From: Neelides folsomi
Lineage: Eukaryota; Arthropoda; Collembola; Neelipleona; Neelidae
Direction: 5' to 3'
DNA length: 53,645 nt
NCBI GenBank assembly: GCA_034687125.1
Contig: JAQGBZ010000404.1
Location: forward strand, 1-53,645
Under the pieces are notes generated by a model. It worked only from the letters and a program-made list of their open reading frames with translations, was not told the origin of the DNA and did not search any database. This document shows positions 1 to 10,606 of this stretch, piece after piece (within the stretch, counting starts at the first letter, position 1; each line of letters begins with the position of its first letter). The position numbers were made by a program, and so were the translations under genes.

Positions 1-28
1 CCACTTGTGATGGTCACATCACAAGTGG
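1..28. repeat. Perfect 12-bp inverted repeat
   Basis: Bases 1-12 and 17-28 are exact reverse complements separated by a 4-base loop (GTCA). It lies in the intron that follows the SIAH coding exon. It touches the window edge, so a longer repeat may extend to the left. It could be the end or the core of a small inverted-repeat transposon. Nothing else identifies it. Confidence 0.6.
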
Positions 29-249
29 TGTAAATAAAAAGTACCGTCACTCTATATATATACATTATAATACTATTATATTTAACAATATATTTATAAA
101 TGAATAATGCAATAGAATTATGCATGTACAACTTTTTTATAAAAAAATATTTTATAATAAATAATATTATTAAATAACAATTGTTAATAATAATTAAATT
201 AATTAAATTAATTACGATATAATAAAATTAGAATAAAAATTAAGTTTAC

Positions 250-745
250 CTTGTAAGGTCGTGATTGACTTGTGAGACAACATGAGATGGGGCATGACTT
301 GTTCAAGCGATCCCTGCCATTTGCAAGAAGCGCCAGGACAAGGACAAAAATAGGGGCGGAACTCGCAGCCGTCCTCGTGGTCGGTCTTTTCCGTGTGGAC
401 GAGATGCATCGAGCACCCGCTTGTGGCATATTTGCATGGGAAGAAAACTGTATTGGCCACTTTCTCCATGGCCAAGTTCCGGATATTTCCTAAGGGACCG
501 CGACAAGTGGGACAGCAATTGAGTTTCGGTCGACAGTTAGAGCAGACCAAGTGCCCAGCCTGACATTGATAGATAGGGGGAAGAACGTAGTCGAAGCAGA
601 CAGGACATTCGAAGAAGCTGGCCAAGTCTGTGTCGGCTACTTGACCCATTCCACGACGTTTTCCAGCCCCGCTCCCAACACCACCCACGCTCCCAACGCT
701 GCTCATCTCTAAACTCGGCCTACGCAACCCCCGCCGTCTGTTCAT
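250..745 (-). CDS. SIAH1: SIAH/seven-in-absentia E3 ubiquitin ligase, first coding exon (partial)
   Basis: RING-type E3 ubiquitin-protein ligase of the SIAH family. Such proteins bind E2 enzymes and send substrates to the proteasome; fly sina acts in R7 photoreceptor fate. This exon encodes residues 1-165 and one base of the next codon. A divergent Gly/Ser/Arg-rich N-terminus is followed by a C3HC4 RING (about residues 47-81, [13 protein letters not shown] through [10 protein letters not shown]) and the SIAH-type zinc finger (about 98-158, ending in HKSITTLQ). The match to animal SIAH from residue 40 on is close to residue by residue. The exon ends at a donor (CAAG|GTAAAC, intron from 249); the substrate-binding domain lies beyond the left edge. 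The start ATG at 745-743 is directly preceded by an in-frame TGA. A 3' splice site (TTCAG|G) at 766 leaves a 20-base 5' UTR on this exon, so at least one non-coding exon lies upstream. Confidence 0.95.
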
Positions 746-765
746 TCACTCCCAATCCGCTCCAC

Positions 766-2645
766 CTGAAAAGGAATTAAATCTTAAATCAGATTCAAGC
801 CTTTTATAGAAATAAACGTTTTATATTTAATTATAATACGAAATCGTGTACCTTGAGAGCGTTGTAGAATCGACGAAAGGAAATATTTAAACCATATTGT
901 TATAAAATAATGACAAATAAGTTTCAGTTAATACTGAACCAATGAAAATTATCGTTCGAGGCTTATTCCAAAATAACAATAGACTTGAACAGAATCGTCA
1001 GTTTTGCTAACAATAAGCTATAAAATCCTTAACGAACGAATTGGCGAAATATAAAATTAGTCTTAAAGTTGTTCAGGTTCAGTCGAGTGACTAAACATTT
1101 TGAGTAAAATTCTTATAACAAGGCTCTTATTACAAACCAACTTTACTTTGGTATTTTTTAATAATAGCAGCCTGTCTTAATTAAAATAAATAGTTTTCTT
1201 CTTCAAAGTTGATATGGTCGAAATTGGCAATTTACGTTAGCCAAAAATCGCCGATCATTAATGAGATTTTAGCTGAAAGGGACCTGTAATTATAAACAAT
1301 TTCAATTTATCGATTGGAAGGATTAAATTTCAAATTAGCGATTAAAATAATTTTGTTTTAAAACGGGTTAAATTGAAATTTTGACAATCTTTGAATTTAA
1401 TTCTCATCAAAGATCAATTCATATGAGCATTTTAAAATTTTAAATAATTTGACTCATATTGGAATCTTTAATAATTATATTTAAATCGGAAAGAACTTTG
1501 TTGAGAATGAAGGGGATTAAATTAAAATATTAAGCAGCAGCCCAAAGTCTAAAACATATTTCAAATTCACTTACACATATTGCACAAACTTTTAAAGATC
1601 CGATGAAAAAATTATGAAATCGAACATTTAAATACTTATTTGGTATATTGATTTAATGACCTAATTCTACGTAGTCACTCACTTGACCCAAGAACAAATA
1701 CTCCAATATTTAAAGTAATTAATTAATTGTAAGTGTATAAAGATTTTGCCTTCTTAAAAAGTTCACGTAGGCAAATCCCCTCACCAAACATGTACCTAAT
1801 ATTCTCACAACGCAGACTTTTTCTCATCCAAATAATTAAGTAACTCCAATCAATTTATTTAATTTTGTATTAAATTTCACATTAAGAATAATCTCTAAAT
1901 TGATTAAAAGGTCACGACTTAACTTTCAAAAGATTTAAAATTAATTTTATTTTGAAAGTAAAGTAAAGGTGGTTCTGGAAAGTTGCAGGTTTGTGTCTTT
2001 ATTATGGATCGGGTGATCGGATCTTTGGAAGGTGTTTCCTCATTCCCCACTGCCATCATCGGCAAACCAATTAACTAATTCTCCTTTGTTCTTTAAATCT
2101 CATCTCTCACAGAGATAAATCTATGAGAACTGATAAAGAGAATATCTTCTTCATTCATCCATTCAATCATGGATTCTTGGTTTAATCTTTAACAAATCTT
2201 TATGAAATGTTCTTTTAATCATGATAATGGAAATATTTAGGATGATTAAATAGAAGGTACATTGTTTCATGTTGAAGAAAAATGCATTTTAAATCATTAA
2301 GCACATTTTATTTTTCACGGGTATAACGGCGAATTTTCAACGAGCTATTTTGAGAATTTAAAAATTAATAAAATTTTAAATTATTTATTCTATACTATTT
2401 AGTCGCTGATTGCCTCCGGGTTTCATTATTTAAAAACACGTCATTACAAACCCACAATATTGGTTAACAACAGATTGTAAATTAATGTTATTTATATTGA
2501 TGCAAATGAGTGTAAATAATGTGTAACTAAATTAATAAAATGTAAATTAACTAAATAATGTACATTAATTTGTAACTAAATTAAGATATATGTTACTTAA
2601 TGTATAACTTAGTTTTTTGATGTTTAATTAGTAGATGTGACTTAC
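766..2645. other. SIAH upstream intron/5' region and intergenic DNA
   Basis: AT-rich sequence with no open frame of note on either strand. It should hold the SIAH 5' UTR intron, its first exon and promoter, and the 3' end of the next minus-strand gene. A minus-strand AATAAA-like element lies near 2305-2312. No transcription start could be placed. Confidence 0.5.
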
Positions 2646-2740
2646 GAGCAATACATAGAAAGTCATGGGCTCAGTGATTTTTAGAAAAAGGGTGTGCAAA
2701 AGTGAAGGAATATCTCCAATTCCCATTCCACCAAGAACCT
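2646..2740 (-). other. Possible extra 3' exon of the EGF-Sushi-HYR gene
   Basis: On the minus strand a strong acceptor (poly-T then TGTAG|G at 2741) and a strong donor (CTC|GTAAGT, intron from 2645) bracket 95 bases. One frame is open throughout and starts VLGGMGIGDIPSLLHT. A second frame would continue the preceding exon through a short 52-base intron, with its donor at ...GGG|GTTACT, and stop after about 24 residues. The main model instead stops at 2785-2783, before this segment. It may be an alternative C-terminus or a chance pair of splice signals. Confidence 0.25.
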
Positions 2741-2782
2741 ACAAAAATAAAGAGGGAGAAAATGGCGTGGAGGTAGCAGGAT

Positions 2783-5700
2783 TTAGTAACCCCTCTCCGC
2801 GTCCCAAGTGTTGAAGTGTCGGAAGAAGCTCCTCGACCTGTACTCGTTTGAAGCGTTGTCCTGGGGCCATGGGTTCTGGCGGGGCTTGTGTTCGTCTTCA
2901 TACACCTGCTTGTCCCCCCCAAAGGGGAGGTCAAAGTTCCTGGCAGAGGCCGAGACGGCGATGGCGTAGCTCGAGGCCCTTGACGTGGTCCCGTGCTGGC
3001 CGTTGGTCACAGAACTCGTGCTGTGAACCACCCTGTTGTTGTTCCGCCCGTTGGAGGTGGCCTGGCTGAAGGCCGAAGCACTCTGCGGGTTCTCGTGGGT
3101 CGAGAAAGAGACGCTGGAGATCTGCGACGTGGCTGAGTCCTCGGCCGAGTTCTGGGTCACGGTGTTGACGGCGTTGTAGGTCGGCGGGTCACCGGACACC
3201 TCCACGGTCATTTCTGAACACCCGCGAGGCACAACCCGCTGTCATGTTACAATAAATATCATCACAACAATACCATTAAAGTATGTACAGGGTGGGCGAT
3301 AAGTTGCTTTCTTTTTTATCCGATTGTTTATTTAAAAAAGAAAGTAACTTATCGCCCACCCTGTATACTGGCAAAGTCGAGATTTCTATGTTGACCTTTT
3401 TTTAAAATTACCATCTTTCCTCGCAGATAAGATATAAATACTGATATCTTATGAAAGCATGATTACAAGAAATCTATTAAATTAGATATGGTGAAATAAT
3501 GTTTATTTAATTTGAGAAAACAGAAAAGAGGGTAATAAAGGCAAATAACATGTAAGTTTTTTTCATTGAATTGCTATGTAATTTTAGTAGTAATAACTTG
3601 AGGCCATTTTAGAAAAAAAGGTCAACACAGAAATCTGACTTGCTCTATATCTGTATTTAATTATGTAATAATGATGACATTATTGAGATTGGAAGAGATT
3701 TGGACCTACGGATTGGAACACGATCCGACGTCCCTTCTTCCCTACATGACACACGACATTTCGTAAGGATTGATGCACCTCGGGCCTCGGAGTCCCATTC
3801 GCTGCAGGGATCTCGGTGTTATGAGGCCTTCGGGAGTTGGGGTGATTCCCGCCAGCTGAAAACCCCGGTTCAAATACCCCATCACTCCTTTTTTAAGAGC
3901 TTACAGGGGAGGACGGTGACAGTGAAGGAACACCGGGCCTGGTTATCGTTGCTGTCCTTGGCCTCGTAATTTATCAAATGCTCCCCAGCAGTCAGGAAAG
4001 TCCCAGGTTCGTGAGACTTCACAACCGAACTGATCCGCACATTGTCCGTGAAGATCGGCTCGACCCAAGATACGTTCCGGGCAGTTTGCCCCCCAAGGAT
4101 TCGGACAGAGAAGGACTCAGGGCATTCGCGGACTCGCGGGGGATCCATGTCTAATTAAACAATCACGGAAACTCATTAAACTCCCCACAGTACAATAAAT
4201 AGAACCCTTGAGATATAAAAATTAGCCGTCCTTAACAAGTTCCACGTTGTGTAGCATCATTTAAAGGGCGAATTTAACCTAATTTTATTTAAGTAATTTT
4301 ATTCGTAGATTTTAATACCTCGGACTTCGATACTGAATGAACATTCGGCTGTGTTGTTGTGAGGTGCGGAAGTTCTGGCTCTGAACGTGATCCGCTGCTT
4401 CCCGACCTCGCTCTCCGTCTCCAATCCTTTAGCCCAAGATGGTTCAGAACTCACTTGCCTGTCAAATCAACCCTTTTTAAATCCCCTCCAACGATCCCAA
4501 AGTCACATTTACACCCAGGCAGTAAAGAAGAACAAACAACAACAATTTGGCCCTTTAACTCCACCACGTGGAGGTGTTTGACACGTCTTAAACAACCCTC
4601 CCTCCATTCCTACCAACTACCATGTCAAATAAAAATGGAAATTTATGTCTCGACATGACTACTAATCATTGGTTGAAAAATATGAGAAATGTAACAAGAA
4701 AATTTACCTCCACCAGTCCACGTTGGTTTGTGGCTGTGGAATAATGACATAAGCCAAATGGTGATCAGGCGGAAGATTCACACGAATGTCTTCGGGACAT
4801 TTAATCCAAGGCGTTTTGAACCCTGAAAAACATCAACGAGGAAATAAATATGAGGAAACGATCAAGATTTGAGTTCTCACTGTAAGTGAGTTGGATGAAG
4901 GAGGTCCGGGCGGTCGTAGGCGGTGTCGGGGGGTCGTTGGGTCTCCAGGGCCTCCGTGAAGGGCGTCTAGTTGGAGGGAGAGTTGTCCGTGGACGGGACC
5001 AGTAATTGGGAAGCCGTGGCGGGGCCGTGGGCGGGAGACTTATAGGGGTGGTTGTAGCAGGCGGGAGGGGTTGATTGTAAGAAGGGCGGGAGGGTGGAGG
5101 TGGCGTGGAGGGACGTCGACCAGGGGCGATCTCGTTAGGGGCAAGGCGAGGAATTTCGTTTGAGGGAGTTGTCTCAGATATCCCAAGAATCGGTCCTTCC
5201 ACTTTAGGCAAAGCTGCAACAATCGCACGAATCATTAATATAATTTAAATTTGGGTTAATTATATAATAAAAATTAATTATTGAATTAATTAATAGATTG
5301 GTTGATTAATTGACCTTCGCAAAATCCATTTGTCGTTCCTTGCCAAGTGCCATCCGTTGCATTGCATTGCAGAGTGTATTGTCCATTGAGTGTGAATCCT
5401 CCTCTGCACCTCAATTCGCACATGCTGCCAGGGGAGTAAGCTGTCTGTCTCTGACGCCTCTTGAGGTTCCTCCGCTGTCTGAATCGGTTGCTTTTCCTAT
5501 CCGTCCCATTGGTTTTGTTCTTCCTTGCGGCCCAGTCTTGCAACAACCGCCTTTCCAACTGGCTGTGTCGGTGGTGTATTCCCACAGGGCTCCTGGAGCA
5601 GTAAAGATGGGCAATACCCACACCACGCGGAACCGGCGGGGTCGGACAATTAACAACTCCAGTCTCCTCTGGAACCCGCGTCACCCCGGGTCGACCTCCA

Positions 5701-8700
5701 ATGGCATTAGAAGCTCTTGATGGCGCTGGTGTGGTGGTGGTCGTCGTCGTGGTCGTAGTGGTTGTGGGCATTGGGGTACAGGAAATCCCATCATCCCCTA
5801 GTTCGTAGTCGTCGGAACAAGAGCAGAAGAAGGACCCGAGGGTGTTAATGCAATCTTGGCTGCAACCCCCGTTCCCTTGCTCGCACTCGTTCAAATCTCG
5901 ACAGTTCCGATCGTTCCTACCAACATTTATTCCATTCATATCATCCACATGTGGCTGCAATGGGAAGGATGATCATAAAAAGTAATTGGAAATGAGAAGG
6001 GGAGGATCCTGCCATTACTAAAACATCTGCACCCTTTTGACCAACCTCAAGTCCTTCACGAACCCAGGCGGACAAAAACATCTGAAGGACCCGGGAAGAT
6101 TCGTGCAGAGTTGATGCGGACCACAAATCTCATCCAAACACTCGTCAACATCTGGATCAAATGAACAAACATATTCACAAATCATATATGAACAAAATCC
6201 ATTTCATTTTTATATTACATCATGTGTACGTACTTTAAGAAAATATTACTTCTATCACATTCATAATTAAATATATGTACATCATTGCCTTTGTTAATAC
6301 ATTGTCTGTTATTTATCTATTATTATATATTTATATATTTATCTAGTTATATGTATTGCTACATACTTATTATATGGTAGTTAAAGTATACATCCAATTG
6401 CATAAAATGATACTGCAAAGATTTTAGTATTAATAATAAGAACAATTTAGCTGGTGCTATTCTACAGATATACATATAATTCTGCAGTGGTATACTCTAA
6501 TAAATAGTAATTTAGTATATGGAGGGTATATCGGTAGATTTGTCTCTGTTTCGACTTCCTGGAGATTATTTGAATTGGATCTTAATTTTAGAAAAGGGGA
6601 GATTTTGGCTCCCTCGGGAATGTCTCAACTCTGTCTCCTCACGGCACATAAAAAAGGTCAATGATGGGGAGATTTCGGTATTATTAGAATTGAAATCTCC
6701 CCTCCAATCCCCACTTTTCTCTGAGCTCATTACCTCTTGTCGCCCATTGAGAGTGGGTGATGGGAAGAAGAGCTAATGACTCATTTGCCACATTCCTCCA
6801 GAGAAAGAAGAATTGAAACACCTTGGGAATGATTAGGAGGCATTTGGGAAATAAAAGGAACCTCCTGCGAATTGCTAGATAAAAATACGGCCATGTGGGT
6901 GACGGAGAGAATGCGGAGAAAAAGTGTAGAAATCGTTTACCGAGACATTCCGATCCGTCGTGAGAGAGCTTGTAGCCGGTGAAACATTCAACCTTTGCCC
7001 GGATCCCTTCAACCTCCCGCCCCTCCGGAACACCCCGCCCCTCCGGAACTTCCTCCGACAATCCTCCAGACTCGGAAGAAGAAGAAGAGAAAAATTCGTC
7101 CCCGGGCTTCTTCCCCGGCACAACAGTCGTCCTTTCTCCGCCGCCCAAACTTTCAAGAATCCCGCCACTATGAAGATCCTCTTCATCTTCATCAACCAAG
7201 TTGTCCTCATCGATGTGATCTCCACGATGGACAAAGGGCCTTCGTGTAGTTGTCGTCGTCGTGGGGGTGGTTTCTGGTGGAAGGGTTGTAGTCGAAGTTG
7301 TGGTCGTAGGAGTCGTTACCGTCACCCGTCGAGTTGTACTCATTGTGGTCGTGGTCGTTGGGATCGGAGTGGTTTCTGGGAATTGTTCAAATTCTTCTTC
7401 TGATTCCTCCTCCTCGGAAAGGTGTTCAACAGGTGGGGAAGTTGTGGTTGAGGCTTTTCTCCGCTCTTCCCATTCCCGCTCTTCCCGTTCCCGTTCCAAT
7501 TCCCTGGCCCGCTCGACTTCAAGTTCTCGTTCCATTTCCAACTCCGCTTCTCGTTCTCTCTCAAGTTCTCGCTGACGTTCTCGTTCAATTTCCCTTTGTT
7601 TCTCCCGTTCTTGCTCCAACTGGATTTGGCGAGTTCGCTCGAGCTCAAGGGCCCTTTGCCGTTCCAATTCTCGTTCCCGTTCCTGCTCCTTGGCCAATTC
7701 TTCCTGGCGGGCATTTTCGAGCTCCCTTAATCTTTCCCGCTCCATTTCCCGTTGGCGTTCCATGGCCAGTTCTCGTTCCCGTTCCCGTTCCAATTCTCGT
7801 TCTAACTCTCGTTCACGCTCTTGCTCCCGTTCACGTTCTTCCTCGAGTTGTCTTTCTCTCTGACGTTCCCGCTCCTTCGCTTCCTCCCGTTCTCGCTCTC
7901 TTTGCCGCTCGAGGTCCCAATCTCGCTCAGAAGTCTCACTTGAAGGTTTTTCTTCCTCTTCACGCTCGTCCGAATGTCTTTCGCCTGAGTTGGTGCTACG
8001 ATTCTCGTCCTCGAAATCCCGCCGGTCTTTCTCTTCCCGCTCCTCTGAAGTCATCTCATCATAAGGTGGAGATGGTGGGGAGTTTTCTTCACTTTCCTCT
8101 CTCCGTTCCTCGCTCTCTCCTCGCTCTTCGCCCTCTTTTTCTTCTCTTTTTTCATCTTCATTTTTTCCATCTTCTCCCTTTTGGTCACCTGTCTCTTCTT
8201 TTCTTTCAACTTGTTCTCCGCTTCCTTCCTCTTCTCTTCCTTCTCCACGTCTCTCTTCCTCCCTTCGTTCTTCATTTCTTTCCGCTTCTCTTATCTCTTC
8301 TGCTCTTCTTTCAGCTTCTCTTCGCTCTTCTTCTCTCCTTTCAGCTTCTATTCTTTCTTCTTCAATTCTTTCTTCTTCTCTTCGTTCTTCTTCAATTCTT
8401 TCCTCTTCTCTTCGTTCTTCTTCAATTCTTTCCTCTTCTCTTCGTTTTTCTTCAATTCTTTCCTCTTCTCTTCGTTCTTCTTCAATTCTTTCCTCTTCTC
8501 TTCGTTCTTCTTCAATTCTTTCTTGCTCTCTTCGTTCTTCCTCTCTCCGTTCCTCTTGGTCGTGGTCTTCGTTCCCTTTCCCACCTTCTGTTGGTTCAAC
8601 TTGTAATCTTTCCAAGTCTTCTCTTCCGCTCTCTTCAATCTCTCTGCTTTCCTCTCGTTCCTCGACTTCTTCGACTTCATTTTCACTTTCCTCGAGAGTT

Positions 8701-10606
8701 TCCCTCTCGCGGCTTTCTTTCTCATAACTTTCCTTCTCGCGGCTTTCCTTATCCTGAGTTTCCTTTTCGCGACTCTCAACTTCATTTTGTTCCTCTTCTT
8801 GAGAAGCCGGCGGGGGTGTTGGGTCAAGACGTGAAACAGTCGGAGGATCAGTGATAGGATTTTCCTCAGCTTCGGGTTCCGGAGATTGTGGCGTAGTTTC
8901 CTCTTTGGGCTCCTCCTCGTCTTCTTCGTCCCCGTCGGGGTCTTTGGGCTCCTCGGTGGGGTTTCCTTCGCCGTTGTCGTAAAGGTCTTCGGTCGGCCCT
9001 TCCTCCTCCTCATATTCTCCATATTCCCCCTCTGGGTATTCTTCCTCTTCCGCCTGGCGCGGGACGCGGCGAAGGATCCTGCAAAGTCATGAGGAGAAGG
9101 TGAGGTGACAAATTAATTCCCACCTCTAGAAAAACAATTCCTGACTCATTGCCAGGCCCATTAATGCATATGAGCCCCATTGACGCCTCGAAATTGATGA
9201 AAGCAAATAGGGGGAAATTGCCAAAGTCAAGATGCCAATTTATGGGTTTTTTTCCTTATTTTTTCCCGCATGGGGCCAATGACACTGACAGAGCCACGAG
9301 GAAAACATTTCTAAAAGGTCAATCAGGAGAAAAACACTTGGGAAATCCCCAGGAGGATTGGAGAGCATTTTGAAGTGGAAAGAGATTTTTTTTATTATCA
9401 TTGCAGCTTATAAATCCTATTTATTGTTCCCGTTGAGATGAAAAGGGAAGAATCGTTTCCCAAATTTTCTCTCGTAAATTTTGAAATCATTCGTCCACAA
9501 TACATTGCCTTTCGATTAATCGTGTCTGAGATATTGGAACTAAAATTCGTTTATTGAATAATTTTGTAAACAAGAAAATTTACTTTAAACTCTTCTTCAA
9601 TTCTCTTCCCCTTTGTGCGAATTTCTCTCAGAAAATGAAAAATTATTTTTGGGAAGTGGAATTTAAAAAATTCTCATTTAACTTGTCCAATGATGAGTTT
9701 TCTTAAATGACACGCCAAAGAGTGAAAAATGAAGTTGGAAATGAAGTCTGATGCCGGATGGGTCAAGTGAATGGGAAAGGATGGGAGATATGTACCGACT
9801 TTCCAAACGTCTCATTTCCCCCCTAATGAGCTGATTTGAAAAGGTAAAAAGCCTTCGAACCTTAAACTCTCATCTGTGTCAAATCGCCCTTTGGAGTGAC
9901 GGAGATGGAGAGCCGCCCGAGTGCCAGAATCTTCCGACGAACATGTCAAGTCAACTGTCAAATTAAAAAAAACTATTAAAATCCACCATTTATTTTTCCA
10001 CCTCCTCTTTAATGCTCTTGACTTCAACTTTAGCTATTTTAAACTTGACAATCTCCATTGATTTGACTCCAAACTCATACAATCTTCTTGAACTTCACAA
10101 TACTAAATAGCACAAATGCACATGTTGAGAATATGTATATAAATACAACAAAATGCACATACCTAAGTATAATTGCATTCAACATTGTATTCTTATTCTT
10201 AATATTTTATTACTTGAAATCCAATTTACTCTACTGGATAGTTTGTATAACTCAATTCATCTAATTAAACATGAACTTTTTCTAAATATGTATGCAATAA
10301 AGTAATAATGCCTAAATTACACAATCTATGAAAAATATGAAATTCTGTAAGCTGAGTATGTATACTACTCTGCAGTATAAGAAGTCGTTTCCTAAAGATA
10401 TCGCTTAATGTCTATACAAGAATCTCATCATTTTTCCCTGCACAAATCATATTTTAATATATACTAACTACCATCTTAATGTTAGTGTATTAACTAGCTA
10501 TATATGATTAATTTTTAATTTAACTCAATTGATTTTCCCCAATCATCCCTTGCTCACCTTTGAGGGCGACGAGGCATAAAATGGCTAAGATGGCTGAAGG
10601 CCTCAT
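2783..10606 (-). CDS. Secreted EGF-Sushi-HYR protein with long Glu/Arg helix
   Basis: Probable extracellular matrix or cell-surface-associated protein of about 1474 aa; no named orthologue recognised. Coding exons in gene order: 10606-10558, 9954-9861, 9078-6941, 6151-6046, 5916-5315, 5213-4881, 4822-4708, 4458-4319, 4150-3905, 3855-3710, 3238-2783. Most introns are phase 1, as expected for shuffled extracellular modules. Order: signal peptide ([16 protein letters not shown]); acidic region; Glu/Arg repeats (about residues 225-300) and a longer charged helix (about 430-590); Thr-rich tract; EGF-like module ending at the 6941 junction; calcium-binding EGF ([11 protein letters not shown]...); a second one ([12 protein letters not shown]...); Thr/Pro linker; a Sushi module with a basic insert (to about 996); Pro-rich linker (998-1107); two HYR modules (about 1115-1193 and 1200-1273); Ser/Asn-rich tail. 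No membrane segment was seen. Least certain boundary: the 6046/5916 junction, chosen because it gives a normal EGF C5-C6 spacing. Confidence 0.8.
3286..3365. mobile_element. 80-bp palindromic MITE, mariner-like ends
   Basis: Two arms of about 33 bp form an inverted repeat with one mismatch (left arm starts TACAGGGTGGGCGATAAGTT). They almost meet in the middle, with only about 13 bp between. The ends are TA, consistent with the TA target site of Tc1/mariner elements, and the outermost CAGGGTG is typical of mariner termini. It has no coding capacity. It sits in the last intron of the EGF-Sushi-HYR gene. Confidence 0.8.
6152..6940 (-). other. Intron 3 of the EGF-Sushi-HYR gene
   Basis: 789-base intron between two EGF-coding exons (donor G|GTAAAC at 6940, acceptor CCAG at 6152). 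The part near 6200-6500 is very AT-rich. The part near 6520-6940 is less so, but no frame there continues the domain pattern. Nothing else seen. Confidence 0.6.
8358..8535 (-). repeat. Tandem 30-bp coding repeats ([10 protein letters not shown])
   Basis: About six near-identical 30-base units inside exon 3 of the EGF-Sushi-HYR gene, each encoding a 10-residue Glu/Arg repeat. Units differ by one or two bases, which points to recent expansion. Copy number is likely to vary between individuals. Confidence 0.85.
9079..9860 (-). other. Intron 2 of the EGF-Sushi-HYR gene
   Basis: 782-base intron. The donor is weak (AAG|GTTCGA, from 9860) and was chosen because it is the one that keeps the reading phase. 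The acceptor is TTTGCAG at 9079. No other feature was seen. Confidence 0.5.
9955..10557 (-). other. Intron 1 of the EGF-Sushi-HYR gene
   Basis: 603-base intron separating the signal-peptide exon from the mature protein (donor AAAG|GTGAGC at 10557, acceptor TTGACAG at 9955). AT-rich, with nothing else recognised. Confidence 0.6.

Noticed and set aside
3855..3890. tRNA B-box-like GGTTCAAATACC
   Set aside because: No matching A box or cloverleaf at the right distance. The match lies at the 3' splice-site region of a protein-coding exon.
5310..5720. Plus-strand open frame opposite the Sushi exon
   Set aside because: The minus strand encodes clear EGF and Sushi cysteines; the plus-strand frame has no recognisable pattern.
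7334..8854. Plus-strand open frame of about 506 codons, Leu/Pro/Phe-rich
   Set aside because: It is the antisense of the Glu/Arg-coding exon. GAA/GAG/CGN codons read backwards give Ser, Leu and Phe codons and rarely stops. No domain is visible, and the minus-strand frame is framed by EGF coding and splice sites.
8348..9022. Minus-strand frame rich in Lys/Arg/Glu (about 224 codons)
   Set aside because: It overlaps exon 3 in another frame. The chosen frame is the one continuous with the downstream EGF sequence and with the upstream exons in phase.
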